Shown here piece by piece: positions 8,013 through 16,110 of a DNA stretch of 34,532 bases. Under the pieces are notes generated by a model that searched no databases, was not told the DNA's origin, and saw only the letters and a list, made by a program, of their open reading frames with translations. Both the position numbers and the translations under genes were made by a program. The number at the start of each line of letters is the position of its first letter. Within the stretch, counting starts at the first letter, position 1. This stretch comes from CAZCCV01 sp964497515 (GTDB taxonomy: Bacteria; Armatimonadota; UBA5829; DTLH01), in contig CAZCCV010000027.1 in assembly GCA_964497515.1 (NCBI GenBank), positions 1 through 34,532 of the forward strand, written 5' to 3'.

Positions 8013-8435
8013 CTATCCTGCATATTTGACCATCTTGACGTGTGTGCCTCCGTCAAGTGGAGTTACTGTCACCTCGTCTACAAGCAGTGTGATTAGCAGG
8101 GCTCCTATACCCTCCCCTTCCGGTGTGTTCGGGTCGTCATGTGCTTCAGGCATCTCTTGCCGCTGGCCGGATGTGTCGATAACATCAACAGTCAATAGGG
8201 TATCACTGATAGAGCTTCTGACCACTATATCAGACTCTTCTTTCTGATTTCTGACTGCCCACCCCACAGAGGTTGTACAGGCTTCACCTACTGCAAGTCG
8301 TATATCCTCAACTTCGTCGTAGGAGAACTTCATTCTGCTTGCTACGCCTAGTAATGCCAGTCTGGCAACACCGACATATTCGGGTTTGCAAGGTATTTTG
8401 AGCTCAACAACATCGAGCTCACTCTGAGCTTCCAT
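8013..8435 (-). CDS. RsbW/SpoIIAB-like anti-sigma factor with altered N-box
   Basis: A 140-residue GHKL-fold protein placed between the anti-anti-sigma gene and the sigma gene, the position of RsbW/SpoIIAB. These proteins bind the sigma factor and phosphorylate the anti-anti-sigma factor with ATP. The C-terminal glycine-rich lid is present (EGEGIGALLITLLVDEV). The N-box is odd: it reads EACTTSVGWA where the family has EACTNAVxHA. The Mg-ATP-coordinating Asn is therefore Thr (codon ACC), and the usual His is Trp. The G1 region (DTSGQ) is also weak compared with DxGxG. The protein may bind ATP poorly or act without kinase activity. The ATG at 8435 is preceded by AAGGAG nine bases upstream. Confidence 0.85.
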   Translation of the reverse strand: MEAQSELDVVELKIPCKPEYVGVARLALLGVASRMKFSYDEVEDIRLAVGEACTTSVGWAVRNQKEESDIVVRSSISDTLLTVDVIDTSGQRQEMPEAHDDPNTPEGEGIGALLITLLVDEVTVTPLDGGTHVKMVKYAG

Positions 8436-8512
8436 CCAGCCTCACTCCTTTCAAATGGCTCCCTGCTGCCCGGTTACCCAAGCACTGCAGCCGCCGGATA
8501 GAACCCCGACTG

Positions 8513-8863
8513 CTACTTTGCGGAAATTGCCACCATAGCCTCGTCAACGCTATTGTAGATTTCGAAAATCTTGTCTAAACTCGTTATCTCGAACACCCGT
8601 CGTATTCTGGCGTTCGGGCAGATAAGGGTCAGATTGCCGTCCCTTTCGCGTATTCTCTTCAGTCCGCCGATCAGGACGCCTAATGCAGTGCTATCGAAGT
8701 AATCAACTCCACTAAGATCCACAACAACCTGTTGTTTGCCTGCTTCCAGTATCGAGATCAATTGTTGTTTAAGCTGAGGAGCGGTATAAACATCTACCTC
8801 ACCATCGAGCTTAATAACAGGCGCTCCACTGTCGAGCACATAAGTGTCTATACTGAAGTTCAC
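8513..8863 (-). CDS. RsbV/SpoIIAA-like anti-anti-sigma factor (STAS domain)
   Basis: A 116-residue single STAS domain. It contains KLDGEVDVYTAPQLKQQL and FDSTALGVLIGGLKR. The Ser of the DSTALG motif (Ser58) aligns with the phosphoserine of Bacillus RsbV (DSTGLG). Unphosphorylated, it should displace the sigma factor from the anti-sigma protein encoded 77 bases downstream. The GTG at 8863 is preferred over a TTG six bases earlier, because AGGTGA then stands seven bases from the start. A housekeeping-like promoter lies about 110 bases upstream. Confidence 0.92.
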   Translation of the reverse strand: MNFSIDTYVLDSGAPVIKLDGEVDVYTAPQLKQQLISILEAGKQQVVVDLSGVDYFDSTALGVLIGGLKRIRERDGNLTLICPNARIRRVFEITSLDKIFEIYNSVDEAMVAISAK

Positions 8864-8973
8864 AGTCAAATCACCTCATTTATCCACGAAAAGTAGAGCG
8901 CTGAGCAATGGCCAAACCGTCGCGCATTGAAGTCGCCCCATATCTAATACGGGGCATAGCCGCGATCGTTCCC

Positions 8974-9002
8974 TTTATGGCATGAATCTAAGAGCTTGCC
9001 AA
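8974..9002 (-). promoter_or_regulatory. Possible promoter of rsbV-rsbW-sigma
   Basis: On the minus strand TTGGCA (9002-8997, five of six), 17 bases, then CATAAA (8979-8974, four of six). The predicted leader is about 105 bases. It contains a small inverted repeat GCCCC/GGGGC (8935-8939 and 8951-8955) with an 11-base loop, of no clear function. Confidence 0.4.
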
Positions 9003-9020
9003 GTTGATGGCTGCAGATAA

Positions 9021-9323
9021 CTACGACTGCTTAGCAGGAGCAGCCTCATCATCTTCGCCAGATCGCTTCTTCTGCACGGACTCTTTAGTAGTCTCGTATG
9101 CCTGCTGGATTTTGCCCTTGGTGGACTCGTAAATCTCAGCGCTCTTTTTGCGCAACTCTTCAGTGGACTTCGAAAGATCCTGAACAGCTTTCTTCAGGTC
9201 TTCTCTTGTCTCTGTGCCTGATTTCGGTGCGAACAGCAGCGCTATGCCAGCACCAACAAGTGCACCTATCCCTACACCAGCTAGAAAGTTTACTACTACT
9301 CCCTTGTTCTCGGTCTCAGACAT
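9021..9323 (-). CDS. YtxH domain protein
   Basis: A 100-residue protein with an N-terminal glycine-rich membrane segment (about residues 8-31, FLAGVGIGALVGAGIALLFA) followed by the typical PKSGTETREDL. A Lys/Glu-rich amphipathic helix makes up the rest and is probably a coiled coil. YtxH family members are small membrane proteins of unknown mechanism; in Bacillus YtxH is a general-stress protein. The ATG at 9323 overlaps the stop of the DUF948 gene by eight bases, so the two are translationally coupled. The nearby partner-switching sigma module fits a stress role, by inference. Confidence 0.88.
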   Translation of the reverse strand: MSETENKGVVVNFLAGVGIGALVGAGIALLFAPKSGTETREDLKKAVQDLSKSTEELRKKSAEIYESTKGKIQQAYETTKESVQKKRSGEDDEAAPAKQS

Positions 9324-9717
9324 TCCCTTCGTCCTCCCTTTTAGAGTCTTTGCGACTTTTCCACAAACGGATTCCCTGTGTCAGCCCACTGACAACAGCG
9401 CCGAGAGTTCCGCTAGATGTCTTTATCGCAGATACTGCGGCATCTGTGATCATTTCACCGCTTATCAGACGGTTAGCAGATTTCAACACTGCGTCAACGC
9501 TGTCCAGTTTGGCTTCAGCCTCAGAAGCCAGGCTTTGCACCTGGCGGAGTGTGCTTTTCGCTGCCTCAACTGTGGGAGGAAGCTCTTTCCTAATTTCATT
9601 AAGTGTTGCCTCAGCCGTACTGATAAGACTGCCAAGCTTTATGACTGCCAACACGGCTGCAACTGCTACGGCCAATGCCAAAACATCGAGTATAACTAAT
9701 GCAATCACTACTCCCAC
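9316..9717 (-). CDS. DUF948-like membrane protein
   Basis: A 133-residue protein with one N-terminal membrane helix (about 3-26) and a long helical remainder. The heptad-like stretches LGSLISTAEATLNEIRKEL and VQSLASEAEAKLDSVDAVL, with little Pro or Gly, are typical of DUF948 proteins, which often sit next to YtxH genes. The start is GTG at 9717 with GGGAG eight bases upstream. Its last codons overlap the YtxH start. Function unknown; a membrane-surface scaffold or stress role is only a guess from the pairing. Confidence 0.8.
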   Translation of the reverse strand: MGVVIALVILDVLALAVAVAAVLAVIKLGSLISTAEATLNEIRKELPPTVEAAKSTLRQVQSLASEAEAKLDSVDAVLKSANRLISGEMITDAAVSAIKTSSGTLGAVVSGLTQGIRLWKSRKDSKREDEGNV

Positions 9718-9738
9718 CGCGTCTACTCCCTTCTAGAA

Positions 9739-10845
9739 TCACGTCACATCGAACTCATAGGCGTCTGCAATAGTCCCGCCTCCGATCAAAATCTCTTCAT
9801 CGTAAAAAACTACAGCCTGACCTGGAGTGATCGCCCTTTGTGGTTGTTCAAATACTACCTCAGCCACATCTTTGAACAACGGGCGAACTATCGCTGCCGA
9901 ATCGTTGGTATTATATCTGATCTTTGCTGTGACTACAAGCTCAGCATCTATCTCCCCGACTGAAATCAATTTGATGTTCTTTGCAATAAGTCTGTCTTTG
10001 TAGACCTCGCTGTCATCACCTACAACAACAGTGTTTGTTCGCTTGTCTACCTTTATTACATACTGAGGTTTGCCTACAGCAATTCCCAAATGCTTGCGCT
10101 GACCAACAGTAAAGAATGCAATTCCATCGTGCTGCCCTAGAACCCTTCCTGTGGTGTCAACAATTGATCCGCGTTCAACGAGTTCTGGAGCAGTGAGTCT
10201 CAGAAATGCTCGATAGTCGTTGTCTGCTACGAAACATATTTCCTGACTATCTGGCTTGTCTGCAATCGTTAGCCCTAGCTTTTCAGCATACCCCCTCGTG
10301 GCCGCTTTGTCGCAAATCTCTCCAAGCGGGAACAGTGTGCGAGACAACTGTTCTTGACTGAGAGAATAGAGCGCATAGGACTGATCTCTTGAACGGTCTG
10401 CGCTGCGGAGTAGCAAACACCTGCCTGTCTCACTGTCCTTCTGAACTCTCGCGTAGTGTCCAGTAGCGATTCTGTCGGCTCCAACTGTTTTTGCCCAATC
10501 CAGCAAAGCACCGAACTTGATTAGTCGATTGCACCTAATGCACGGATTCGGAGTATGTCCTTGTTTGTATTCGTCAATGAAGTCGTCGATAACGGACTTC
10601 TTAAAAACCTCCTGCATTGGCAGCGCATAATGCGCAATTCCAAGCTCGTGAGCCACCCTTTGCGCGTCTTCTATGGCCTCGAACGAACCACAGGAACCTT
10701 CCAGCCGATCCATCGCTTCACCAAATAGGTGCATTGTGACTCCGACAACTTCAAAGCCCTGCTCAAGGAGCATAGCCGCAGCTACGGAACTGTCCACGCC
10801 GCCGCTCATAGCGATTGCTACTACATTATTCAGTTTTGTCGCCAC
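9739..10845 (-). CDS. mnmA: tRNA-specific 2-thiouridylase MnmA
   Basis: A 368-residue enzyme that adds sulfur to U34 of tRNA-Lys, -Glu and -Gln using ATP and a persulfide carrier. The PP-loop SGGVDSS is at residues 14-20. The first cysteine region is TPNPCIRCNRLIKFG (Cys105 aligned with the catalytic Cys of CNxxIKF). The second is DSQEICFVAD (Cys204). The C-terminal beta-barrel contains QPQRAITPGQAVVFYD. The start is GTG at 10845, which overlaps the end of rarA by 20 bases. A GAAGG sits almost against it, so translation is probably coupled to rarA. No cysteine desulfurase gene is adjacent. Confidence 0.95.
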   Translation of the reverse strand: MATKLNNVVAIAMSGGVDSSVAAAMLLEQGFEVVGVTMHLFGEAMDRLEGSCGSFEAIEDAQRVAHELGIAHYALPMQEVFKKSVIDDFIDEYKQGHTPNPCIRCNRLIKFGALLDWAKTVGADRIATGHYARVQKDSETGRCLLLRSADRSRDQSYALYSLSQEQLSRTLFPLGEICDKAATRGYAEKLGLTIADKPDSQEICFVADNDYRAFLRLTAPELVERGSIVDTTGRVLGQHDGIAFFTVGQRKHLGIAVGKPQYVIKVDKRTNTVVVGDDSEVYKDRLIAKNIKLISVGEIDAELVVTAKIRYNTNDSAAIVRPLFKDVAEVVFEQPQRAITPGQAVVFYDEEILIGGGTIADAYEFDVT

Positions 10846-12181
10846 CTTCGGACGAATCGTCTGCTTTCTTTGCCTTTATAGCATCCATCCTGCTTTTCAG
10901 CCTCGCTTCGTGGCCTCTATCCGTCGGTTCGTAGTAGGTGCAGCTCTTGGCGTCTTTGGGAACGTATTCCTGGTTAACATACCCACCCGGATGGTCGTGT
11001 GGGTATAGGTAACCCTTGCCGTGGCCGAATTGCTTCGCTCCGGGATAGCTGGCGTCCCGCAGGTGAATTGGAACGGCGGCTGCTCTGCGTTCGCGTGCAT
11101 CTTTCATAGCGCGATTGATCGCCTGGTGGCTCGCATTGCTCTTAGGTGCACACGCCAGATATATGGTGGCCTGGGCAAGCGGTATTTGTGCTTCGGGTAG
11201 ACCGACATACTCCACAGCGTGGGCTGCTGCAGTAGCAAGCACTAAAGCCATCGGATCGGCGTTGCCCACGTCCTCAGCAGCTTGAATCACCAGCCTGCGC
11301 GCAATAAATCGCGGATCTTCTCCAGCTCTAAGCATTCGAGCCAGCCAGTACAAAGCGGCATCAGGGTCGGAACCACGCATAGACTTAATGAACGCCGATA
11401 TTGTATCGAAGTGGTTATCCCCGTCTTTGTCGTAGTTCAATACTCGTTGTTGAAGGGCGTCTTCTGCGATGTCTACAGTGATTCGTCGAGTGCCTTCTTC
11501 GTCAGGGGGTGTAGTCATTACCGCCATTTCAAGTGCGTTAAGAGCACTTCTGGCATCGCCCCCAGCCACAAATACAATGTGTTCGAGCGCTTCTGGCAAC
11601 AGATCGATTTTCATCGAGCCCAGGCCGCGCTCTGCATCGCTTAACGCACTTCGCACAATCTCTCTGATGTGCTCTTCTGTCAGCGGTTCAAGCTTGAAAA
11701 TACGCAGTCGGCTGATGAGTGGAGAGTTGACTTCAAAATATGGGTTCTCCGTAGTTGCACCAATGAGCACGATCGTTCCGTTTTCAACGTGAGGCAGAAA
11801 AGCATCTTGTTGGGCTTTGTTGAAACGATGAATCTCGTCGACGAAGAGAATGGTTTTCTGGCCATAGGCTTTCTTTCTCTCAGAAGCACGGTCGATCGCT
11901 TTTCTGACATCAGCGATGCCGGATATTACCGCACTGAAGTTCTCAAAGGCTGATTTAGTAGTGTTGGCGATGACTCCAGCTAGAGTGCTCTTGCCACAAC
12001 CAGGTGAACCGTAGAAGATCACTGAGCCCAGTTCGTCACGTTCGATGGCACGGCGCAGCAGACTACCTGGCCCGAGAATATGGTCTTGTCCCAGGAATTC
12101 ATCCAAAGCCCTCGGACGCATCCTCGCTGCAAGTGGAGCACCAGCAACAGGTTCTTCTCTCATTTCGTCAAACAGAGGCAT
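10826..12181 (-). CDS. rarA: Replication-associated recombination protein RarA (MgsA)
   Basis: A 451-residue AAA+ ATPase related to clamp loaders and eukaryotic WRNIP1, acting at stalled replication forks. It shows the N-terminal PLAARMRPRALDEFLGQDH, Walker A GSPGCGKST (about 58-66), Walker B LFVDEIHRFNK and sensor 1 GATTENPYFEVNSPLISR. The C-terminal tetramerisation domain contains SLASHQAIN-like text (KSNASHQAIN) and HLRDASYPGAKQFGHGKGY. I prefer the ATG at 12181 (MPLFDE), the usual family start, over the ATG at 12199. A possible -10 (TATGGT) overlaps the upstream ATG, which would make the message nearly leaderless. mnmA overlaps its end. Confidence 0.93.
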   Translation of the reverse strand: MPLFDEMREEPVAGAPLAARMRPRALDEFLGQDHILGPGSLLRRAIERDELGSVIFYGSPGCGKSTLAGVIANTTKSAFENFSAVISGIADVRKAIDRASERKKAYGQKTILFVDEIHRFNKAQQDAFLPHVENGTIVLIGATTENPYFEVNSPLISRLRIFKLEPLTEEHIREIVRSALSDAERGLGSMKIDLLPEALEHIVFVAGGDARSALNALEMAVMTTPPDEEGTRRITVDIAEDALQQRVLNYDKDGDNHFDTISAFIKSMRGSDPDAALYWLARMLRAGEDPRFIARRLVIQAAEDVGNADPMALVLATAAAHAVEYVGLPEAQIPLAQATIYLACAPKSNASHQAINRAMKDARERRAAAVPIHLRDASYPGAKQFGHGKGYLYPHDHPGGYVNQEYVPKDAKSCTYYEPTDRGHEARLKSRMDAIKAKKADDSSEGGDKTE

Positions 12182-12451
12182 TATGGCAAAGCGTACCATA
12201 ATCGCGAAAAAACATCAAGGTAATGTATGTGAAGCGCACGGCTTGTGTGCAGAGATTGGCATTGAGGTTTGTGCATATCGCTTACAAAGCTGCTGCGGTG
12301 ATTACCTGTGAAGATTAACAGGTGTCTCGCCGATAATTACTTACAGCCGATTCCGGCCGGCTTGGCCAAAAGTGTTCAATTTATGAGGTCAGCAGCCGAT
12401 TCGCACGCCGCATACGGTCTCCGAGCGGCATAGTAAGGAGGCGCATAACCC
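12182..12451. other. Divergent intergenic region with inverted repeat
   Basis: 270 bases between the divergent rarA and nucleotidyltransferase genes. The clearest element is ACCTGT-N8-ACAGGT (12304-12309 and 12318-12323), which could be an operator. AAGGAGG at 12435-12441 is the ribosome site of the plus-strand gene. Promoters are not clear on either strand and no ORF of note is present. Confidence 0.4.
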
Positions 12452-13549
12452 TTGCAAGCAGTCATTCTAGCAGGTGGACGTGGCACGAGGCTTCACGGTC
12501 TCACCATGAGTACGCCGAAGCCCATGCTTCCTATATTTAGCAAACCGGTGATGGAGCATACTATCGATCTGCTGCGTCATTATGGTGTCGAACAGATCAT
12601 AGTAGCCCTTTCTTCGCAGGCTCAGGAGATCGCAGAATACTTCGGCGACGGTTCGCGGTGGGGAGTCAACATTCGGTACTCATTTGAGGACGAACCGAAA
12701 GGCACCGCTGGAGCTGTGAAGCTGATACAGCCGTATCTCCATGATACTTTCCTTATCGTCTCTGGTGATGCAGTACTCGATTTCGATTTAACAGAAGCAG
12801 TCGACTTTCACAAAAGGAAGTCTGCAATCGCTACAATGCTGTTAAGTCAGGCTGAAGACCCTTCAGACTTTGGAATAGTGCAGTATGAACCGGATGGCAG
12901 GATCAGCCGTTTCCTCGAAAAGCCGAGGTCAAATGAAGTGTTCTCGTGCACCGTCAATACTGGCATCTATGTGATGGAGCCTGAAGCCCTGAGCAGCATA
13001 CCTTACTTCACCAGTTACGACTTTGGTAGAGACTTGTTCCCTCGCTTGCTCAGGAATATGGAACCTGTTTATGGTTGCCGTCTGCCAGGCTATTGGTGTG
13101 ACGTAGGAAATGTGAACCAGTATCGTAACGCACACTTCGATACACTGTCAGGAAAAGCTTCTCTCGATATCACAGGCACAGAAGTCGAACACGGTGTGTG
13201 GATTGGTGAGGACTCAGATATCCATCAGAGCGCGGAACTGGTAGGCCCATTGTTCCTTGGAAATGGCGGCGAAGTTCGCAAAAATGCAGCTCTTAGAGCC
13301 TTCGCTGTAATCGGCGACGATTGCCTCGTAGATGAAGCTGCAACTGTTACTCGCAGCATAATCGGTAACCGTGCGTTTATTGGCAAGGGAACCCGAGTTA
13401 TGGATTGTGTCATCGGTTCGGGTTATCACGTGGAAGAGCTTCAGAAGATGGTCAACCGCGTGGTGCACGACGAAAGAGAGGCTAGGGAGCTTGGCCGATC
13501 TCGAGTGCCCTCGACATCAAGTCGTTTGCAGCGTAACTTATCGAGATAG
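12452..13549 (+). CDS. NDP-sugar pyrophosphorylase, mannose-1-phosphate guanylyltransferase-like
   Basis: A 365-residue nucleotidyltransferase that should join a sugar-1-phosphate to an NTP. The N-terminal Rossmann-like domain has the signature LAGGRGTRLHGLTMSTPKPM (residues 6-25) and the Mg-binding SGDAVLDFD. VNTGIYVMEP and GYWCDVGNVNQY are as in the GDP-mannose pyrophosphorylase-like group. A left-handed beta-helix follows (about 255-330, with repeats such as GVWIGEDSDIHQSAELVG). A basic Ser/Arg-rich tail ends the protein. Related proteins in cyanobacteria and others carry a C-terminal phosphomannomutase domain, which is absent here. The start is TTG at 12452 with AAGGAGG ten bases upstream. 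A strong terminator follows, so it is a single-gene unit. The sugar and nucleotide are inferred, not read. Confidence 0.88.
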   Translation: MQAVILAGGRGTRLHGLTMSTPKPMLPIFSKPVMEHTIDLLRHYGVEQIIVALSSQAQEIAEYFGDGSRWGVNIRYSFEDEPKGTAGAVKLIQPYLHDTFLIVSGDAVLDFDLTEAVDFHKRKSAIATMLLSQAEDPSDFGIVQYEPDGRISRFLEKPRSNEVFSCTVNTGIYVMEPEALSSIPYFTSYDFGRDLFPRLLRNMEPVYGCRLPGYWCDVGNVNQYRNAHFDTLSGKASLDITGTEVEHGVWIGEDSDIHQSAELVGPLFLGNGGEVRKNAALRAFAVIGDDCLVDEAATVTRSIIGNRAFIGKGTRVMDCVIGSGYHVEELQKMVNRVVHDEREARELGRSRVPSTSSRLQRNLSR

Positions 13550-13560
13550 ACAAACTAATT

Positions 13561-13603
13561 GAGCGTCTGTTCAGTCATACCGAACAGACGCTCTTTGTTA
13601 TTC
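13561..13603 (+). terminator. Strong rho-independent terminator
   Basis: A perfect 12-base stem GAGCGTCTGTTC/GAACAGACGCTC (13561-13572 and 13582-13593) with a nine-base loop, followed by TTTGTTATTCT. It ends the nucleotidyltransferase unit. The convergent outer-membrane gene ending at 13625 may also be stopped here, though its U-tail is poor. Confidence 0.88.
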
Positions 13604-13624
13604 TAAAAACAGAACAATTGACTG

Positions 13625-15964
13625 CTAAAACCTTATGCCGAGTTTGGCTGTCGCTTTGTACTCCTGCTGCGGCATTGCAAGGTCTTCCTGATATCTTGTA
13701 AGCTCGCCTGCCAAAGACAGATCGAAGCGCGAACCTACGATGTGCGTGTAACCTATTGTGTATGTCGTAGTGGAATTCATCGCACCTGCAACTGCCTGAG
13801 CGTTCTTCACAGAGGTGTCGAATCTGCCGTGCCCGAACATAGGAAGGCTGAGTCCCAACTGTCTTTCCATGCTCGTCTGCCCGATCATGTAGTCTTCCTT
13901 CTGGGCGTACGCACTGCTAATGCCAAGAACCCCAAGCTTCATCTGCAGTCCAACTGCGGTGCTTTCACAGCGGTTGATATTTCCGTCCTTGTCTTCCGGG
14001 TTAAGAGAGTAATGTCCGGTTACGCGGAAGGTCTGCTTCGGGCCAACCGCCATCTGAAATGATTTACTATTGATATCGTTTAGTGCAGTAGTTTCCCTAT
14101 CTCTGTATTCGCCGCTGACCTCCAGATATCGAGATGGAGCCAGTGTGCCGGAATAGTCTTTTATGGTCGTTGTCGAGCGACCGTTAACTATCTGTCTGAA
14201 TGAGGATACCGCCTTAGCAGAATCAGAAGCAGCGAGTTCAATTGTGGCTTCGCGGGTAGTAGAGAGTTCGGATCCGACAAGGGTGTCCCCTGCCCCTGCT
14301 ACGACCTTCACAAAATCCGCTGGCTGAGCCTCTACTCGAACGCTGCGCCGAATCAAGTCCTCTCCACATTCGGTTAGGCTGTCAGAGTAGACGCCCTCAA
14401 CTCTCAGTTGGTCAATTGGGCGCGTAACAACTCGGAACGCTTCGGATGTATGGCTGCCGGATGCCGTGTCACGAACTGATACGTCGGCGGAAAGATCAAC
14501 TCGATCTACAGGTGTGGTTACAACCTTCACAAGAGTATTGCTTTCCTGTCCAGTCAATTCAGCATCCACCATACGGTGGCTCGCATCGATCCGCAGGCGT
14601 TTATTAGGAGCTGCTTTCAAGCCAACATCTATACCAGTTTGTTCGCCAGCCATTTCAGAATCTTGCCAAGTCACTCTGGTGGTCAAATCCATCCAATCGC
14701 GCGGCTTAGCTGCCAAACCGAGGGCTGTTGTGCTAGACATTCCTTTCGCATCGGAGTTCATTTGAGAATAACCGCTGTCAATGGACATTCGTTTGTTAAC
14801 TGCAGCGCGAAAACCGAGGTCAAGTCCAACTTCGTTTCCGCTGATGTCGGAATCTCTGGTGTGGATTGCACCCCTCATCTGCACTTTGTCTATGGCAGAA
14901 GACTGCACTGTAAGTCCCGAAGTAGTTACACGTTCCTGATCTCCGTTGGCATCAGTTGTAGTACGTCTTACTATTGCAGTTGCCGTAGTCTTCTGGTCGA
15001 AGGTTTTGTCCAACTGTAGTGTGTCAACCGAGGTGCGGATTCCGGTATCGTCTGGGTTTGTATCCTCACTGGTGATATGAGATGCCGTGATCTTTGGAGC
15101 GCCTTCAAAGTTCAGAACGACCTTTTCTTCAGATGTCGTTCGACTAGCGCCTTTCTTCGCACCCCCCAAATCCTCTTGTTGCTTATAGCTGAAAGAGGCA
15201 AATACTGGGTCGGTAATTTTCCCATAGATTGCGCCGAGATCGACGAACTGTTTTGCCTGCTGGAGTCCATAGCCCTTGGCTTGAGTGAACTGCTCGCCAG
15301 ATCTTACATACGATCCTGTTATTGAGAGGCCACCAAGCAAGGTGTTTGCACCTAGCTTCATACCTGAGCGATCCGAGACCCCAATCCGTCGGCCGGAGAG
15401 ATCTGTGTCTTCGGGATTGACGAACAACGAGGTGGAAAAAGCAGTGGTATTACTCAGTTTGATTCCACTGTTTATCCCGAATGTGTTCATCGCCGATTGC
15501 GGGTTCGTTGGGCTGCCGGTCCTCAGTTGACCGAGAACATCCAAGCGAGTCCGGTTGCCATCGAGCAGTCTCAGATTGAGCGGTATGCCGACCACGCCGT
15601 TTGAAGGGGATGCCTTACCGAGAATGCATCTGTAAGTAACGCGGGTAATAGCTTCGTTAGGAATTGGGTTGCTAAAAGCTATTGTTCCGGAGGTATAGTC
15701 AATTGTATAGTCGACATCTCTTTGCAGCTTGTTTCCTGAAACCAGAACAGATTCGCTGCGTGTTTCGATGTTTCTCCAGTTGAGCGCATATGGTCCTCTT
15801 GCACCAGTGCCGATGAAGATGTCGTTTATCGTCTCTGAGTCTGTCGCAACGATCGAGGCTGGGTTGATGTTGGTTGCCGCCTGCGATGCTTTAGGGCAGA
15901 GTAGGATCATTGGCAGGCAGGCGAAGGCGAACGCAAGCCCGATTGTGCGTCTGTCGACTATCAT
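13625..15964 (-). CDS. Predicted outer-membrane beta-barrel protein with hairpin repeats
   Basis: A 779-residue secreted protein with a signal peptide (about 1-30, cleavage after ASQA). Residues 67-112 form a compact domain (SVLVSGNKLQRDVDYTIDYT followed by SGTIAF) resembling the small domain seen in SprA-like and other surface proteins. The rest alternates polar and hydrophobic residues. Between about 330 and 660 it repeats every 31-34 residues, with starts near 365, 399, 432, 463, 496, 527 and 559. Each unit has an acidic loop, a Gly, a beta-strand, then an AxP(N/R/V)-type turn and a second strand. The protein ends in Phe (KLGIRF), typical of proteins inserted by the BAM complex. I do not recognise a named family. 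The ATG at 15964 follows GGAGG and AAAGG. The gene is alone between dnaE2 and a terminator, with its own promoter. Confidence 0.8.
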   Translation of the reverse strand: MIVDRRTIGLAFAFACLPMILLCPKASQAATNINPASIVATDSETINDIFIGTGARGPYALNWRNIETRSESVLVSGNKLQRDVDYTIDYTSGTIAFSNPIPNEAITRVTYRCILGKASPSNGVVGIPLNLRLLDGNRTRLDVLGQLRTGSPTNPQSAMNTFGINSGIKLSNTTAFSTSLFVNPEDTDLSGRRIGVSDRSGMKLGANTLLGGLSITGSYVRSGEQFTQAKGYGLQQAKQFVDLGAIYGKITDPVFASFSYKQQEDLGGAKKGASRTTSEEKVVLNFEGAPKITASHITSEDTNPDDTGIRTSVDTLQLDKTFDQKTTATAIVRRTTTDANGDQERVTTSGLTVQSSAIDKVQMRGAIHTRDSDISGNEVGLDLGFRAAVNKRMSIDSGYSQMNSDAKGMSSTTALGLAAKPRDWMDLTTRVTWQDSEMAGEQTGIDVGLKAAPNKRLRIDASHRMVDAELTGQESNTLVKVVTTPVDRVDLSADVSVRDTASGSHTSEAFRVVTRPIDQLRVEGVYSDSLTECGEDLIRRSVRVEAQPADFVKVVAGAGDTLVGSELSTTREATIELAASDSAKAVSSFRQIVNGRSTTTIKDYSGTLAPSRYLEVSGEYRDRETTALNDINSKSFQMAVGPKQTFRVTGHYSLNPEDKDGNINRCESTAVGLQMKLGVLGISSAYAQKEDYMIGQTSMERQLGLSLPMFGHGRFDTSVKNAQAVAGAMNSTTTYTIGYTHIVGSRFDLSLAGELTRYQEDLAMPQQEYKATAKLGIRF

Positions 15965-16021
15965 TTCGCCTTTCTGCCTCCTTCTAACAATACCTGTGCC
16001 GCTGCAGCTTGCTACTGTAGT

Positions 16022-16051
16022 ATTTTACCATGTTTCAGGAGCCGTTCTCAA
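16022..16051 (-). promoter_or_regulatory. Promoter of the outer-membrane protein gene
   Basis: On the minus strand TTGAGA (16051-16046) and TAAAAT (16027-16022) each match five of six positions, with an 18-base spacer. The leader would be about 50 bases. Confidence 0.5.
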
Positions 16052-16110
16052 CGCGGTAACAGCCTTATATGACGGTATTTTAGCCTCAGTATTGCCCTAC
16101 AAGGCAGGTA

